In this document: in pieces, positions 6,878 to 15,797 of the stretch
Position numbering within the stretch: position 1 is the stretch's first letter
How the letters are laid out: each line of letters begins with the position of its first letter
Assembly: GCA_945897765.1 (NCBI GenBank)
Contig: CAMDGP010000011.1
Coordinates: 1-19,294 of the forward strand
From: Chitinophaga pinensis
GTDB lineage: Bacteria; Bacteroidota; Bacteroidia; Flavobacteriales_D; Crocinitomicaceae
Length of the DNA: 19,294 nt
Direction: 5' to 3'
Program-made: the position numbers and the translations under genes
The notes under the pieces: generated by a model
What the model was told of the DNA's origin: nothing
Seen by the model: the letters and a program-made list of their open reading frames with translations, nothing else
The model's database searches: none

Positions 6878-7720
6878 ATGAAAAAATTATTGATAGCATC
6901 TTTCGCATTATTGACACTTTCTTTAAATGCACAAATCATAGTTCCTAAAGCAAGTCCGGCAGGAAAAATCGAACAGCGAGTTGGTTTAGCTGACCTTTCA
7001 ATTACGTACAATCGTCCCGCGAAAAGAGAACGAGTTGTATTTGGCGATGTTGTTCCTTATGGAGAAATGTGGCGTTTTGGGGCCAATGAAACTACGAATT
7101 TAACTACTAGCCAAGCTTTACTTTTTGGTAAAGACACATTAAAATCAGGTTCTTATGCTATTTATGTAAAACCCACAAAAGACAATTGGGAAATCATTTT
7201 CTATAAAGAAACTACCAATTGGGGTTTACCAGAAACTTGGGACGAAAAGAAAGTAGCTTTGAAAACAACTGCTCCTGTTCTAACTTCAGTAGATGTAGTT
7301 GAAAATTTAACGATAAATATTGACAATATTCAAAATAGTAGTGCTGTGCTTCAAATTTCTTGGGATAAAACAAGAATTAACTTACCATTTGCATTGAACA
7401 CAAAAGAGAAGGTAATGGCAAGTATCAAAAAAACGATGGATGGACCAATAGCAAATGATTTCCATCAAGCTGCGAATTACTATTTCACTGAAAAAGCAGA
7501 TATGAAGCAAGCATTAGTTTGGTCATCAAAAGCAGTTGAATTACGTCCCGAAGCTTATTGGATGTCGCGTTTAAAAGCACAAATTCAAGCAGCAACAGGT
7601 GATTACAAAGGAGCAATCGAAACAGCTTATTTCTCAATTGCAGCAGCAGAAAAAGACGGAGATCAAAACTACGTTAAAATGAATAAAGCTTCTATCGAAG
7701 AGTGGAGCAAGAAAAAATAA
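6878..7720 (+). CDS. DUF2911 domain-containing secreted protein
   Basis: The product has 280 residues with a signal peptide (MKKLLIASFALLTLSLNAQ). The DUF2911 domain follows, marked by SITYNRPAKRERVVFGDVVP, PYGEMWRFGANETT and LKSGSYAIYVKPTKDNWEII, to about residue 165. The C-terminal third is helical and TPR-like (AANYYFTEKADMKQALVWSSKAVELRPEAYW). The family is frequent in Bacteroidota and its function is unknown; location would be periplasmic or outer surface. I chose ATG 6878 because it opens the signal peptide and lies just after the promoter; an in-frame start at 6740 would add 46 unlikely residues upstream. The next gene begins 6 bp after its stop, so the two are likely cotranscribed. 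Confidence 0.9.
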   Translation: MKKLLIASFALLTLSLNAQIIVPKASPAGKIEQRVGLADLSITYNRPAKRERVVFGDVVPYGEMWRFGANETTNLTTSQALLFGKDTLKSGSYAIYVKPTKDNWEIIFYKETTNWGLPETWDEKKVALKTTAPVLTSVDVVENLTINIDNIQNSSAVLQISWDKTRINLPFALNTKEKVMASIKKTMDGPIANDFHQAANYYFTEKADMKQALVWSSKAVELRPEAYWMSRLKAQIQAATGDYKGAIETAYFSIAAAEKDGDQNYVKMNKASIEEWSKKK

Positions 7721-7726
7721 ACCGCT

Positions 7727-8620
7727 TTGTTTCAAAAATATAAGTTCCATATATTGATGCATGTCATCATTTTTATTTGGGGTTTTACAGGAATTTTAGG
7801 GAAATTAATACACTTAGATGCCATAGTTATTGTTTGGTATCGTGTCCTTATTGCACCACTATTTCTTACAATTTTCTTTGTTTTTACGAAACGCTCATTT
7901 AAAATAGATTTTAAGCACCTTTGGAAAATAGTAATTGTTGGAATATTTGTGGCCTTGCATTGGCTGACATTTTATTATTCTATTCAGCTTTCAACTGCTT
8001 CTTTAGGTGTCTTATGCCTTTCAACAACTACCTTACACGTTACTTGGCTTGAACCAATTGTCATGAAGCGAAAGTTCTCTTGGCTTGAATTTGCAATGGG
8101 AGCAATTGTTATTTTTGGTATCTATTTCATTTCTGGAGATTTCACTGCAACTGAACGAACTGCTATGTATTATGGTTTATTTTCAGCTTTATGTGCTGCA
8201 GTATTTTCTGTTTTCAATGCGAAAATATCAGAGGATGTACCTTCAACTCAAATGACTTTTTATGAGTTAATAGTTGGTTTTTTGTTTGTTTCAATATTCT
8301 TAGGTTATCAAGGAAAATTGAACCCTGAATTATTAGAAATGACTGCTTCTGATTTAGCTTGGTTGTTGTTTTTAGGAATTATTTGTACTTCGTTTGCATT
8401 TCTGATTATGATAGAAATCGTGAAACGCTTAGGGGCTTTTACAGCCTCCTTGAGTATTAATTTGGAACCTGTTTACACTATTTTATTAGCGATTGTTATT
8501 CTCAATGAACATAAACTTTTGAATTTAAATTTTTACATTGGTTCAGTCATTATTATTTTGGTTGTCGTATTGAATGGAATCATCAAACATTATCAGAAAA
8601 AGAGATTACCAATAACTTAA
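7727..8620 (+). CDS. EamA-type transporter of the DMT superfamily
   Basis: This 297-residue, ten-helix inner-membrane protein is built from two EamA repeats. Typical signatures are FIWGFTGILGKLI in the first helix, WYRVLIAPLFL, YYSIQLSTASLGVLCLSTTTLHV, and, in the second repeat, LGAFTASLSINLEPVYTILLAIVILNE. The substrate, probably a small metabolite or amino-acid-like compound, cannot be told. The start is TTG at 7727, 6 bp after the DUF2911 stop. The only ATG nearby (7757) would leave one residue before the first helix, so the TTG start is favoured but not certain. It is followed 9 bp later by the aldo/keto reductase gene. Confidence 0.9.
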   Translation: MFQKYKFHILMHVIIFIWGFTGILGKLIHLDAIVIVWYRVLIAPLFLTIFFVFTKRSFKIDFKHLWKIVIVGIFVALHWLTFYYSIQLSTASLGVLCLSTTTLHVTWLEPIVMKRKFSWLEFAMGAIVIFGIYFISGDFTATERTAMYYGLFSALCAAVFSVFNAKISEDVPSTQMTFYELIVGFLFVSIFLGYQGKLNPELLEMTASDLAWLLFLGIICTSFAFLIMIEIVKRLGAFTASLSINLEPVYTILLAIVILNEHKLLNLNFYIGSVIIILVVVLNGIIKHYQKKRLPIT

Positions 8621-8629
8621 AATAGCATT

Positions 8630-9595
8630 ATGGAATATAATAGTTTAGGAAAATCAGGTTTGCAAATAAGTCGATTATCTTTAGGGTCATGGCTGACTTT
8701 TGGAAAGCAAATTACTGATAATCAAGCACAACGATTAATGGAAATTGCTTACGAAAATGGCATTAATTTCTTTGACAATGCTGAGATTTATGCCCGTGGC
8801 GAAAGTGAGCGTGTGATGGGTAGAATTTTAAAAGATACAAATTGGACACGCGATAGTTATATTGTTAGTAGTAAAGCCTTTTTTGGAAATGGAGGACAAT
8901 TACCTACACAAGTAGGATGTAGTCGTAAACATTTGTTTGAGGCTTGCAATCAGGCTTTGGAGCGCTTTCAATTGGAATATTTAGATTTATTTCTTTGCCA
9001 TAGACCAGATAAAAAAACACCAATTGAAGAGTCTGTCTGGGCAATGCACCAATTAATCATGCAAGGAAAGATTTTGTACTGGGGAACCTCCGAATGGAGT
9101 GCTCAAGAAATAATGGAAGCGCACATGTTTGCCAAGCAAAATCACCTGATTGGTCCTGTTGTTGAACAGCCTGAATACAACCTTTTCACACGCCACAAAG
9201 TGGAAGAGGAGTTTTCACAGATTTATAAAACAGTTGGCTTAGGAACAACCGTCTGGTCACCATTAGCAAGTGGAATTTTAAGTGGTAAATACAATGATGC
9301 TTTTCCTGATGGTACACGTTTGGGAATAGAAGGTTTGGAATGGTTGCGCGACAAAAACTTAACAGAAAATCGTTTAGTTATCATCAAAAAGTTAGCAGCA
9401 TTGGCAAATGATATTGGTTTAAGCTTACCAGTTATGAGTTTAGCTTGGATTTTAAAGAATCCGAACGTTAGCACAATCATTTTAGGCGCAAGTAAAGAAG
9501 AACAGTTAATTGAAAACTTAAAGTGTATTGAAGCACAAGAAAAAATGACTGATGAGGTAATGGATAGGCTAGAGGTGATTTTGAGAGTGGATTGA
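8630..9595 (+). CDS. Aldo/keto reductase, Kv-beta subunit-like
   Basis: This 321-residue NADPH-dependent oxidoreductase has a TIM-barrel fold. The catalytic tetrad is visible: Asp49 and Tyr54 in FFDNAEIYARG, Lys82 in VSSKAFFG, His124 in LFLCHRPD. It resembles the voltage-gated potassium channel beta subunit branch (LGKSGLQISRLSLGSWLTFG, SRKHLFEACNQALERFQLEY, VVEQPEYNLF, TTVWSPLASGILSGKY, and the cofactor-binding end IILGASKEEQLIENL). The substrate is likely a carbonyl compound; no channel gene is nearby. The start ATG lies 9 bp after the transporter stop, suggesting one transcript with it and the DUF2911 gene. Why these three would work together is not evident. Confidence 0.95.
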   Translation: MEYNSLGKSGLQISRLSLGSWLTFGKQITDNQAQRLMEIAYENGINFFDNAEIYARGESERVMGRILKDTNWTRDSYIVSSKAFFGNGGQLPTQVGCSRKHLFEACNQALERFQLEYLDLFLCHRPDKKTPIEESVWAMHQLIMQGKILYWGTSEWSAQEIMEAHMFAKQNHLIGPVVEQPEYNLFTRHKVEEEFSQIYKTVGLGTTVWSPLASGILSGKYNDAFPDGTRLGIEGLEWLRDKNLTENRLVIIKKLAALANDIGLSLPVMSLAWILKNPNVSTIILGASKEEQLIENLKCIEAQEKMTDEVMDRLEVILRVD

Positions 9596-9785
9596 GAAAT
9601 CTACTGGATTAAAAATCACATAGTTTGATATATATAATACCCCTTGTTGCAGAATTTAGGGTGATTTGGGCAATAGCAAAAGGGAAATATTATAAGAATT
9701 CTTTACAAGTTTTGCTTCAGGTTTTGCTTATAAATCATTTTTGCTGTTTCGCGACTTCGTTTGTCGTCACGTGTTATCACAAATT

Positions 9786-11120
9786 CTATTTCTGGTTTTC
9801 ACGAACAAACTCTCTCCAGTCCATTTTGGTGCTGTCGAAAGTGAAAAGAGGCAACATACCTTTGTCTAAAATTTGTCTATCAGTGGTTCTAAAGTATAAG
9901 AATTGAGCAACTTCATATTTGCTTGATTCAAAAGTTATTAATTCTAAAATCTTATAAACTTGAGCAGCTGTCAAACAAGTTTTTACTAAATCTTTGTAGA
10001 TAATATCTATTCGATCGTCTTCAAATGTTTGTGACTTCAAATCAGAAATAAATTCTTCGGCATTCAAAAGGGTAAGTGTGCAATTGATGAAATTTCCACT
10101 TGTTGAACTTTGAGCTGAAGCAGAATTAGTTGTATTTTGAGTTGTATTCGTGCTCACATTTCCATTTGTGTTTGTGTTCACATTTGTAGTGTTTACATTT
10201 CCATTCGTGTTTGGAGTTCCAGAAGTTGTTACTGTAACGTTCCCATTGTTGTTTTGAGTTGTTGTGCTTCCTGATTGAAAGGTAGTTTGACCATTTATCG
10301 TTTGAGAAGATGTTGAAGTAACGGTTGAGGTTGATGTTGAATTCGTAATTGGCATTCCATTCATATCAACATTCATGTTAATGTTTCCATTCATCAGTGG
10401 ATCAGAAACTGTCAATGTTGTTCCATTTGTATTGAAACCAACGTTTAAATTCATATTTATATTCTCACCAGATATTGGATCATTAACTGAAATATTCATA
10501 CCATTTGAACCAATATTTGTATTCATATTAACGCTCCCATTTTGACCATTCGTTGACGTAGTTCCGTTAATTCCAACATTTGCGTTTACATTTCCATTCA
10601 TATTTTGATTGGAATTATTCATGTTCGTTTGCGGTTGGTTTGATTGAACATTCATTTGACCATTTGGAACAGTTTGATTGGTTGAAATAGTTGTGGTTGT
10701 TTGTGCTGGAGCAGGCGGTTGAAAGTTCGTCACAGGCGCATCAGAATAAATCACGTTATTATCTGGACGATAAATTACTGCTCCTGATGTTATCGAGCCA
10801 TGCGTAGGCTCCATACTTACCAATTGCAATTTACCTTTACCTTTTTTAAAAGCAACTTTGGTTGTAATGTCCATCGGAGAATCAATCATAAAATTTTTGT
10901 CGATATCAGCAGTTTTTCCATCTGCAAAAATCAATTTCACTGAGTAACCACCATTTTTTACTCCAGAAACAGAAACATTCGTTTGAGGAACTGAATTTTG
11001 TTTAATTCCATTTAGGATTACATAAAATTGTTGACCTCCGTTATTGAAAACCGTGAAATTACTTTGTGCAAAAAAAAGGCTTCCAAAAGCGCAAAAAAGA
11101 AAGGTAAATAGTTGTTTCAT
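9786..11120 (-). CDS. Secreted Asn/Thr-rich protein with C-terminal DUF4476 domain
   Basis: This protein has 444 residues. A signal peptide (1-19, ending FFAQ) is followed by a beta-rich N-terminal domain to about 125 and a Pro/Gln/Thr linker. About 200 residues of low complexity rich in Asn, Thr, Gly and Ser follow (about 140-342). Inside it, about 203-252, two related blocks repeat the pattern NG..[IL][ST]V.DP then NINMN. The C-terminal 345-440 is a helical DUF4476 domain (AAQVYKILELITFESSKYEVAQFLY, then DSTKMDWREFV). DUF4476 proteins are found in Bacteroidota and are of unknown function. The linker would be extended and flexible at the cell surface or in the periplasm. Upstream, gcvT lies 78 bp away in the same direction. 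Confidence 0.85.
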   Translation of the reverse strand: MKQLFTFLFCAFGSLFFAQSNFTVFNNGGQQFYVILNGIKQNSVPQTNVSVSGVKNGGYSVKLIFADGKTADIDKNFMIDSPMDITTKVAFKKGKGKLQLVSMEPTHGSITSGAVIYRPDNNVIYSDAPVTNFQPPAPAQTTTTISTNQTVPNGQMNVQSNQPQTNMNNSNQNMNGNVNANVGINGTTSTNGQNGSVNMNTNIGSNGMNISVNDPISGENINMNLNVGFNTNGTTLTVSDPLMNGNINMNVDMNGMPITNSTSTSTVTSTSSQTINGQTTFQSGSTTTQNNNGNVTVTTSGTPNTNGNVNTTNVNTNTNGNVSTNTTQNTTNSASAQSSTSGNFINCTLTLLNAEEFISDLKSQTFEDDRIDIIYKDLVKTCLTAAQVYKILELITFESSKYEVAQFLYFRTTDRQILDKGMLPLFTFDSTKMDWREFVRENQK

Positions 11121-11198
11121 AAGAGTTTGATTATGTTATAAATTTAAAGCTTTCTGCGGTTTTACAAAATGATATTATAAATTTTAATTTTAGTAGTT

Positions 11199-12281
11199 CT
11201 ATTTTTTATAGAATGGAAGTTTTGTAACTTTTGCCTTCACTCCTTTTTCACGAATTTCGATGAAAATCTCCGATTCTAAAGCACTGAATTCTTTTGTAAC
11301 ATAACCTAAACCGATTCCAATTTTCATACTTGGCGACATTGTTCCAGACGTAACTTTTCCAATCACATTTCCAGAAGCATCTAAAATTTGGTAATCGTGA
11401 CGAGGAATTCCTCTATCAATCATTTCGAAAGCTACTAATTTGCGCGATACACCAAGTTCTTTTTGCTTTTTCAAAAATTCTGAATCCGTGAATTCTTTTG
11501 TGAATTTCGTAATCCAACCTAAACCTGCTTCAAGAGGAGAAGTAGTATCGTCGATGTCGTTTCCGTATAAACAGAATCCCATTTCTAAGCGTAAAGTATC
11601 TCTTGCAGCCAAACCAATTGGCTTAATTCCAAAATCTGCACCTGCTTTAAATACTTCATTCCAAACGTGTTCTGCATCTTCATTTTTAACGTAAATTTCA
11701 AAGCCACCAGAACCTGTGTAGCCTGTAGCTGAAATCATTACGTTTTCTTTTCCTGCAAATTTCCCATGCGTAAATGTGTAATAAACCATTTCAGATAAAT
11801 TCACATCTGTCAATGATTGCATTGCTTCCGCTGCTTTTGGTCCTTGAATTGCTAACAAAGAATAATTATCTGAAACGTTTTCCATTTCAACTCCTAAATC
11901 ATTCAAAGAAGTCATCCAATTCCAGTCTTTTTCAATATTAGATGCATTCACGACGATAAAATATTCTTCAGCGCTCACACGGTAAATAATTAAATCATCT
12001 ACAATTCCGCCTTTTCCGTTTGGCATACACGAATATTGCGCTTTTCCATCAAATAATACGCTTGCATCATTGGAAGCAAATTTTTGAATTAAAGCCAAAG
12101 CATTTGGACCGCGCAAAATAAACTCACCCATGTGGGAAACGTCAAATACCCCAACTGCATTGCGAACCGTTTCGTGTTCTGCATTTACGCCTTCGTATTG
12201 AACAGGCATAAAATAACCTGCACATGGTACCATCTTCGCTCCAAGCTCGATGTGTTTATGGGATAGGGCTGTGTTTTTCAT
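11199..12281 (-). CDS. gcvT: Aminomethyltransferase, T-protein of the glycine cleavage system
   Basis: GcvT takes the aminomethyl group from the lipoyl H-protein, releases ammonia and makes 5,10-methylene-tetrahydrofolate. The 360 residues match the usual length. Seen are GYFMPVQYEG (22-31), VGVFDVSHMGE (43-53), the GGIVDDLIIYR block (91-101) with the conserved Asp pair that contains the catalytic Asp, LLAIQGPKA, TGYTGSGGFEIYV, GLAARDTLRLEMGFCLYGNDI, and the C-terminal domain with SGTMSPSMKIGIGLGYV. No gcvH or gcvP is in this window. It lies 93 bp downstream of efp on the same strand, with paired repeats between them; no TAnnTTTG box is seen just upstream, so transcription from the efp promoter is likely. 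Confidence 0.98.
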   Translation of the reverse strand: MKNTALSHKHIELGAKMVPCAGYFMPVQYEGVNAEHETVRNAVGVFDVSHMGEFILRGPNALALIQKFASNDASVLFDGKAQYSCMPNGKGGIVDDLIIYRVSAEEYFIVVNASNIEKDWNWMTSLNDLGVEMENVSDNYSLLAIQGPKAAEAMQSLTDVNLSEMVYYTFTHGKFAGKENVMISATGYTGSGGFEIYVKNEDAEHVWNEVFKAGADFGIKPIGLAARDTLRLEMGFCLYGNDIDDTTSPLEAGLGWITKFTKEFTDSEFLKKQKELGVSRKLVAFEMIDRGIPRHDYQILDASGNVIGKVTSGTMSPSMKIGIGLGYVTKEFSALESEIFIEIREKGVKAKVTKLPFYKK

Positions 12282-12317
12282 TTTTTTTGATATTTGGATA
12301 CGGAAATTTGGGAATGA

Positions 12318-12372
12318 AACTGTTGACTTCGAGAACCTCAGTCAACAGTTGGCTGAGGCTCTCGAAGACAAC
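12318..12372. repeat. Inverted pair of a 25-bp interspersed repeat unit, forming two competing hairpins
   Basis: Two 25-bp units face each other: reverse at 12322-12346 and forward at 12348-12372. Each begins GTTG[AG]CTGAGG and continues [CT]TCTCGAAG[AT]CAAC. Two stems are possible. Stem one pairs AACTGTTGACT (12318-12328) perfectly with 12340-12350 around an 11-nt loop. Stem two pairs 12329-12341 with 12353-12365, 13 positions with one mismatch. On the reverse strand, the one transcribed with efp and gcvT, that mismatch becomes a G-U wobble. The first arm of stem two is the loop of stem one, so they exclude each other. The same unit recurs at 16140-16164. Confidence 0.8.
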
Positions 12373-12374
12373 GA

Positions 12375-12941
12375 TTAATTCTTCACTCTCTCCACGTAAA
12401 CTCCAGTTCTTGTGTCGATTTTAATAACTTCTCCGTTGTCGATGAATAAAGGGACTTTCACTTCTGCTCCAGTTGCAATTGTTGCAGGCTTCATTGAGTT
12501 GGTTGCAGTGTCGCCTTTTACTCCCGGTTCTGTGTATGTTACCTCAGAAATAATATACATCGGTAAATCAACTACTAAAGGTGCTTCTTCTTCCGCGTGG
12601 AATAAAATATTTACAATCATACCTTCTTGCAAAAATGCCGGTTTATCAATCATCTTCAAACGAATATTTACCTGTTCAAACGATTCATTATTCATAAAAA
12701 CGTAAGAATCTACTTCTTGATATAAATATTGGTACTCGCGATTTTCAATTCGAACGATGTCAATTTTATGACCTGCTGAAAATGTGTTATCAATCACTTT
12801 TGCTGTTTCGATATTTCTCATTTTGGTACGCACGAACGCAGGACCTTTTCCTGGTTTTACGTGTTGAAATTCAATAATTTGGTATAGTTTGTCGTTGTGA
12901 CGAATGCATAAACCATTTCGGATATCTGCTGTGTTAGCCAT
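12375..12941 (-). CDS. efp: Elongation factor P
   Basis: EF-P binds ribosomes stalled on polyproline and speeds peptide bond formation. The 188 residues show all three beta-barrel domains. The N-terminal KOW-like domain has the loop HVKPGKGPAFVRTK, with Lys32 at the site equivalent to the modified Lys34 of E. coli. The middle OB domain has SYVFMNNESFEQ. The C-terminal OB domain has PGVKGDTATNSMKPATIATGAEVKVPLFIDNGEVIKIDTRTGVYVERV, the classic EF-P signature. No modification enzyme gene is nearby. Start ATG at 12941 follows a TATCTTTG box by 21 nt. Confidence 0.98.
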   Translation of the reverse strand: MANTADIRNGLCIRHNDKLYQIIEFQHVKPGKGPAFVRTKMRNIETAKVIDNTFSAGHKIDIVRIENREYQYLYQEVDSYVFMNNESFEQVNIRLKMIDKPAFLQEGMIVNILFHAEEEAPLVVDLPMYIISEVTYTEPGVKGDTATNSMKPATIATGAEVKVPLFIDNGEVIKIDTRTGVYVERVKN

Positions 12942-12962
12942 AAAGAAATTTTAAAATTTGGG

Positions 12963-12970
12963 CAAAGATA
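12963..12970 (-). promoter_or_regulatory. -7 box TATCTTTG of efp
   Basis: This is a perfect TAnnTTTG on the reverse strand, giving a leader of about 18 nt. No clean -33 TTG is seen. It probably drives efp and, through the repeat-containing gap, gcvT. Confidence 0.55.
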
Positions 12971-13041
12971 CATTTTTGATTGTTACGAAGTTTAATTGCT
13001 GATAGCAGAATCGTTAATTCACTAATGCGCTTTTTTTATGC

Positions 13042-13635
13042 TCATTTGAAAGTATAACCAATGCTGAAACCGGGCCAAGGAAAAGCAGGATAATATAGTC
13101 CAAGAACATTACTAAACAAGGAACTAATTCGCAATGACCCATTGTTACTCCATTCATTACTAAAACTTACTAAGTCAATCATTGGAGTGGCAGTAACTTT
13201 CAAAAATAAACCTCCTTGTGGACGCTGAAAACGATATCCAATTTTTGGAGTCAAATAGGTATAAAAATGATTTGTTGTTGATAGACCAAAAAGACCAAAA
13301 TCTGATTTGACAGCCATTCCAGTGATTCCAACTCCAAGTTCTAAATGGTGGCTTTTCTTACCAAATAACCAATTATAGGAAACAGGAACTCCAAAATAGC
13401 TACCATCCCCAAATTGAATTTGATTTGGAACATAAACCACTCCTGCTGTGAAGGAATTAAACACTTTTTTATCAGTATTTAAAAGCCGATCGTAATTCAA
13501 AGACCAACAAAAACCTTGACCAAATGCCTCCGCGTAAATCGTGTTTTTTTCATTTGGAAAATTAATTTGTTTTTCTTGCGCACTAATTGAGTTTGCAAAA
13601 CTTAAAAGCAAAGTTAAAAGTAAAATTTGTCGCAT
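13042..13635 (-). CDS. Predicted small outer-membrane beta-barrel protein
   Basis: This 197-residue protein has a signal peptide (1-19, SISAQ) and no other globular domain. The rest alternates short amphipathic strands with turns: NTIYAEAFGQGFCWSLNYDR, FTAGVVYVPN, VPVSYNWLFGKKSHHLELGVG, YLTPKIGYRFQRPQGGLFLKV, and it ends WPGFSIGYTFK. Strand-like repeats and a near-terminal Phe are typical of eight-strand outer-membrane barrels. I do not recognise a specific family or function. It stands alone between efp and the DUF4139 pseudogene; a TAACTTTT sequence (7 of 8 to consensus) upstream could be its promoter. Confidence 0.75.
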   Translation of the reverse strand: MRQILLLTLLLSFANSISAQEKQINFPNEKNTIYAEAFGQGFCWSLNYDRLLNTDKKVFNSFTAGVVYVPNQIQFGDGSYFGVPVSYNWLFGKKSHHLELGVGITGMAVKSDFGLFGLSTTNHFYTYLTPKIGYRFQRPQGGLFLKVTATPMIDLVSFSNEWSNNGSLRISSLFSNVLGLYYPAFPWPGFSIGYTFK

Positions 13636-13793
13636 TTTGGTTTTTAGCTAAAACAATTTAACTTCTGAAAAGTTACACTTACCCCTTTTTTCTTCCTCGT
13701 CTTTTTGATATCTCTTTTTAAGAAAAATTGAAATGGAAGGGAACTAAAATCTGGAAATACTTTTTCTCTTTATTAAAAATTGTTAATTAGGAT

Positions 13794-15797
13794 TTATTCC
13801 AAATAAAGCGTCATTCCAGTTTGATAATCAACGTTATAATCAAAGGTAAAGGACTGTGAACCCGTTATTCCTTTTAAGAATGACCAAGTGATAATTCCCG
13901 TTTTTTCGTCTAAAGTTCCGGAAGTAAACTCACCATTTTTCACTTTAATGTCTGCATTGTTTGAAATTGGGAATTGATCTTTTACAATTAACGGAATCAT
14001 TGCACCACCGTTGTTTTTAACTTTAATTTCCCAAGTCACCTAAAATTTTTGGCGTGAATTTCCTATGGATTTTGTTTTCGATTTTTCTTTAATTCGAGTT
14101 CTATCAACAATGATTTTGTTGTCTTTTCCAAATGAGAATGAAAGTGTATCTTTTGTAGAATTCACATCTAAATACGATTTACCCATAAAAGTGCCATCGA
14201 AGTAAATGTTAGATTCTCCGCTCATCAAATTCAATTTTTCCCATCCACTAACTTGTGCAGCTAAATAAACACTTGGGTCAATTTTAGGAATTACATGGTA
14301 TTCATAACTTGCATTCAAATCAAATGAACCAATGCTTACTCGGTGGTCCATACCATCTGCTGGTATTGACATTTTTGAAAGAATGGTATATTCCATACGC
14401 ATGTCTTTTTTCTGAACAATTGTGGCAACAGTTGGCGACCAGTTACTTTGCTGAAGTCCATCTTTATCATCAAAAAGCGCTTTATTTTTCTTTCCGTTAT
14501 TTTTACTTCTAGAACCGCGAGAAATCTCCATTGCTTCTAATTCATAATCACCGGTAACCGTTGAACTAACTGCTCCAGCGTAAGAACTCATCGGTGTATT
14601 TCTAATATCCTGGCGACTTGATGTTATCATAACTTCTTCCAATTGTAACTCATTTGGTTTCATAAAAAACTTCAAGTAAGCCGCAGTTATTTGCAACTGA
14701 ACATCTGAATATCCTACATAAGAAGCTTTCGCATAATTTGCTCCTTTTGGCACTGTTATTTCGAATTTCCCATCAAAATCTGTTACAGCTCCAACATTTG
14801 GGAAATTCGGAAAAGTAATTTTCGTAAAAGGTAAAGCTTCACCAGTTGAGGCATCGATAACTTCTCCACGCAATTTCTCTCCTGAATAATCAACCGTTGG
14901 AATATTGCGTGCACTTTGTGTTTTTTGTTGAGGCGCATTGTTGTAATAAATATACCAAGGGCTCATTGTCGGTTCTTGCGCATTTTGATAAGGATCATTA
15001 GTAGAAAGCACTAAATCCACATTTTTCCATTCGATTCCAGTTGTTTGGCTGACATTTGCTTTTGCCTCTAAACGAACTGGTTTTCCGATTCCATCGCTAC
15101 GCATATCATAGTATGGTTTCCAAGTTGCACGAGGTGAAATGTAATTGAAAACAAAAGTTGCATTCGTTGTTTTTTCAACATCAACTTCCACCACAATTTC
15201 TGAATAATTTATCACAGGTTTACTTCTTTGTGAAATAATTTCTTGTTCTAATTTATTCATTTTCTTTTGCAAGTCTTCGAGCTCTTCTTGAATAACTGAT
15301 TGTCTGTTAGTTATTTCAGTCAATTTCGTGTGCATAAACGTGTAAGCTTCTTTCAATTCAGTAACTTTTAGTCCTTCGTTATAACCTTTCAAATCGCGGT
15401 TGCGCATCAATAAATTTTTGTCCAATTCAAGAATGGTGTATTCGTCACGCAAAGTTTGGTCTTGTGAATTTAAAGCTTTTCGTTTTGAGTTTAATTGATT
15501 GATTTCTTCACTAGATATTTTTTGATCTTCGTAGTTTTTCTTAGTACGAACTGAGAGAATCGTCAAATCACCCATTGCTTTTACTTGCACCGTATTTGGA
15601 TCGATAAAGTCAGTTAGTTTTTGAAAAATCAATTCTTGTTTACCAGCTTTCAATTCGACTTTATGCTCATGTTGAATTTGAGCACCTGTAAAGAAAACTG
15701 TTACTTTTTTCATTTCTGCAAACACGCTAACTTCTTTTTGAGAAAAAGAAAAATTCGCTGCAACTAGTGCAATTAAGGTTAAAAAGAGATTTTTCAT
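13794..15797 (-). pseudogene. DUF4139/DUF4140 (MuiA-type) protein interrupted by an in-frame TAG
   Basis: Read through the stop, the frame codes for 667 residues. Seen are: a signal peptide (1-19); a DUF4140 domain (about 25-100) with VFFTGAQIQHEHKVELKAG; and a coiled coil (about 95-195). DUF4139 then begins with SPRATWKPYYDMRSDG and continues QTTGIEWKNVDLVLST. A carboxypeptidase-regulatory-like insert (about 305-390, LRGEVIDASTGEALPF and GAVTDFDGKFEITVP) is followed by the rest of DUF4139. TAG at 14040-14042 falls after SIGNSRQKF, and the next codons continue VTWEIKVKNNGGAMIPL to 13794, the normal end of the family. A product ending at the TAG would lack the last 81 residues. Related proteins are annotated as mucoidy inhibitor MuiA-like; the function is unclear. 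Confidence 0.85.

Noticed and set aside
9705..9731. Two GTTTTGCTT direct copies in the gap between the reductase and DUF4476 genes
   Set aside because: Short, only two copies, and in a T-rich region; chance is likely.
9625..9906. Forward open frame of 93 codons
   Set aside because: It overlaps the 3' end of the DUF4476 gene on the other strand, has a hydrophobic and cysteine-rich composition typical of antisense reading, and shows no family feature.
5002..14042. Altered genetic code as a cause of the broken frames
   Set aside because: The interruptions use three different stop codons, and intact genes such as pyk, efp and gcvT end at normal stops and contain no internal ones.
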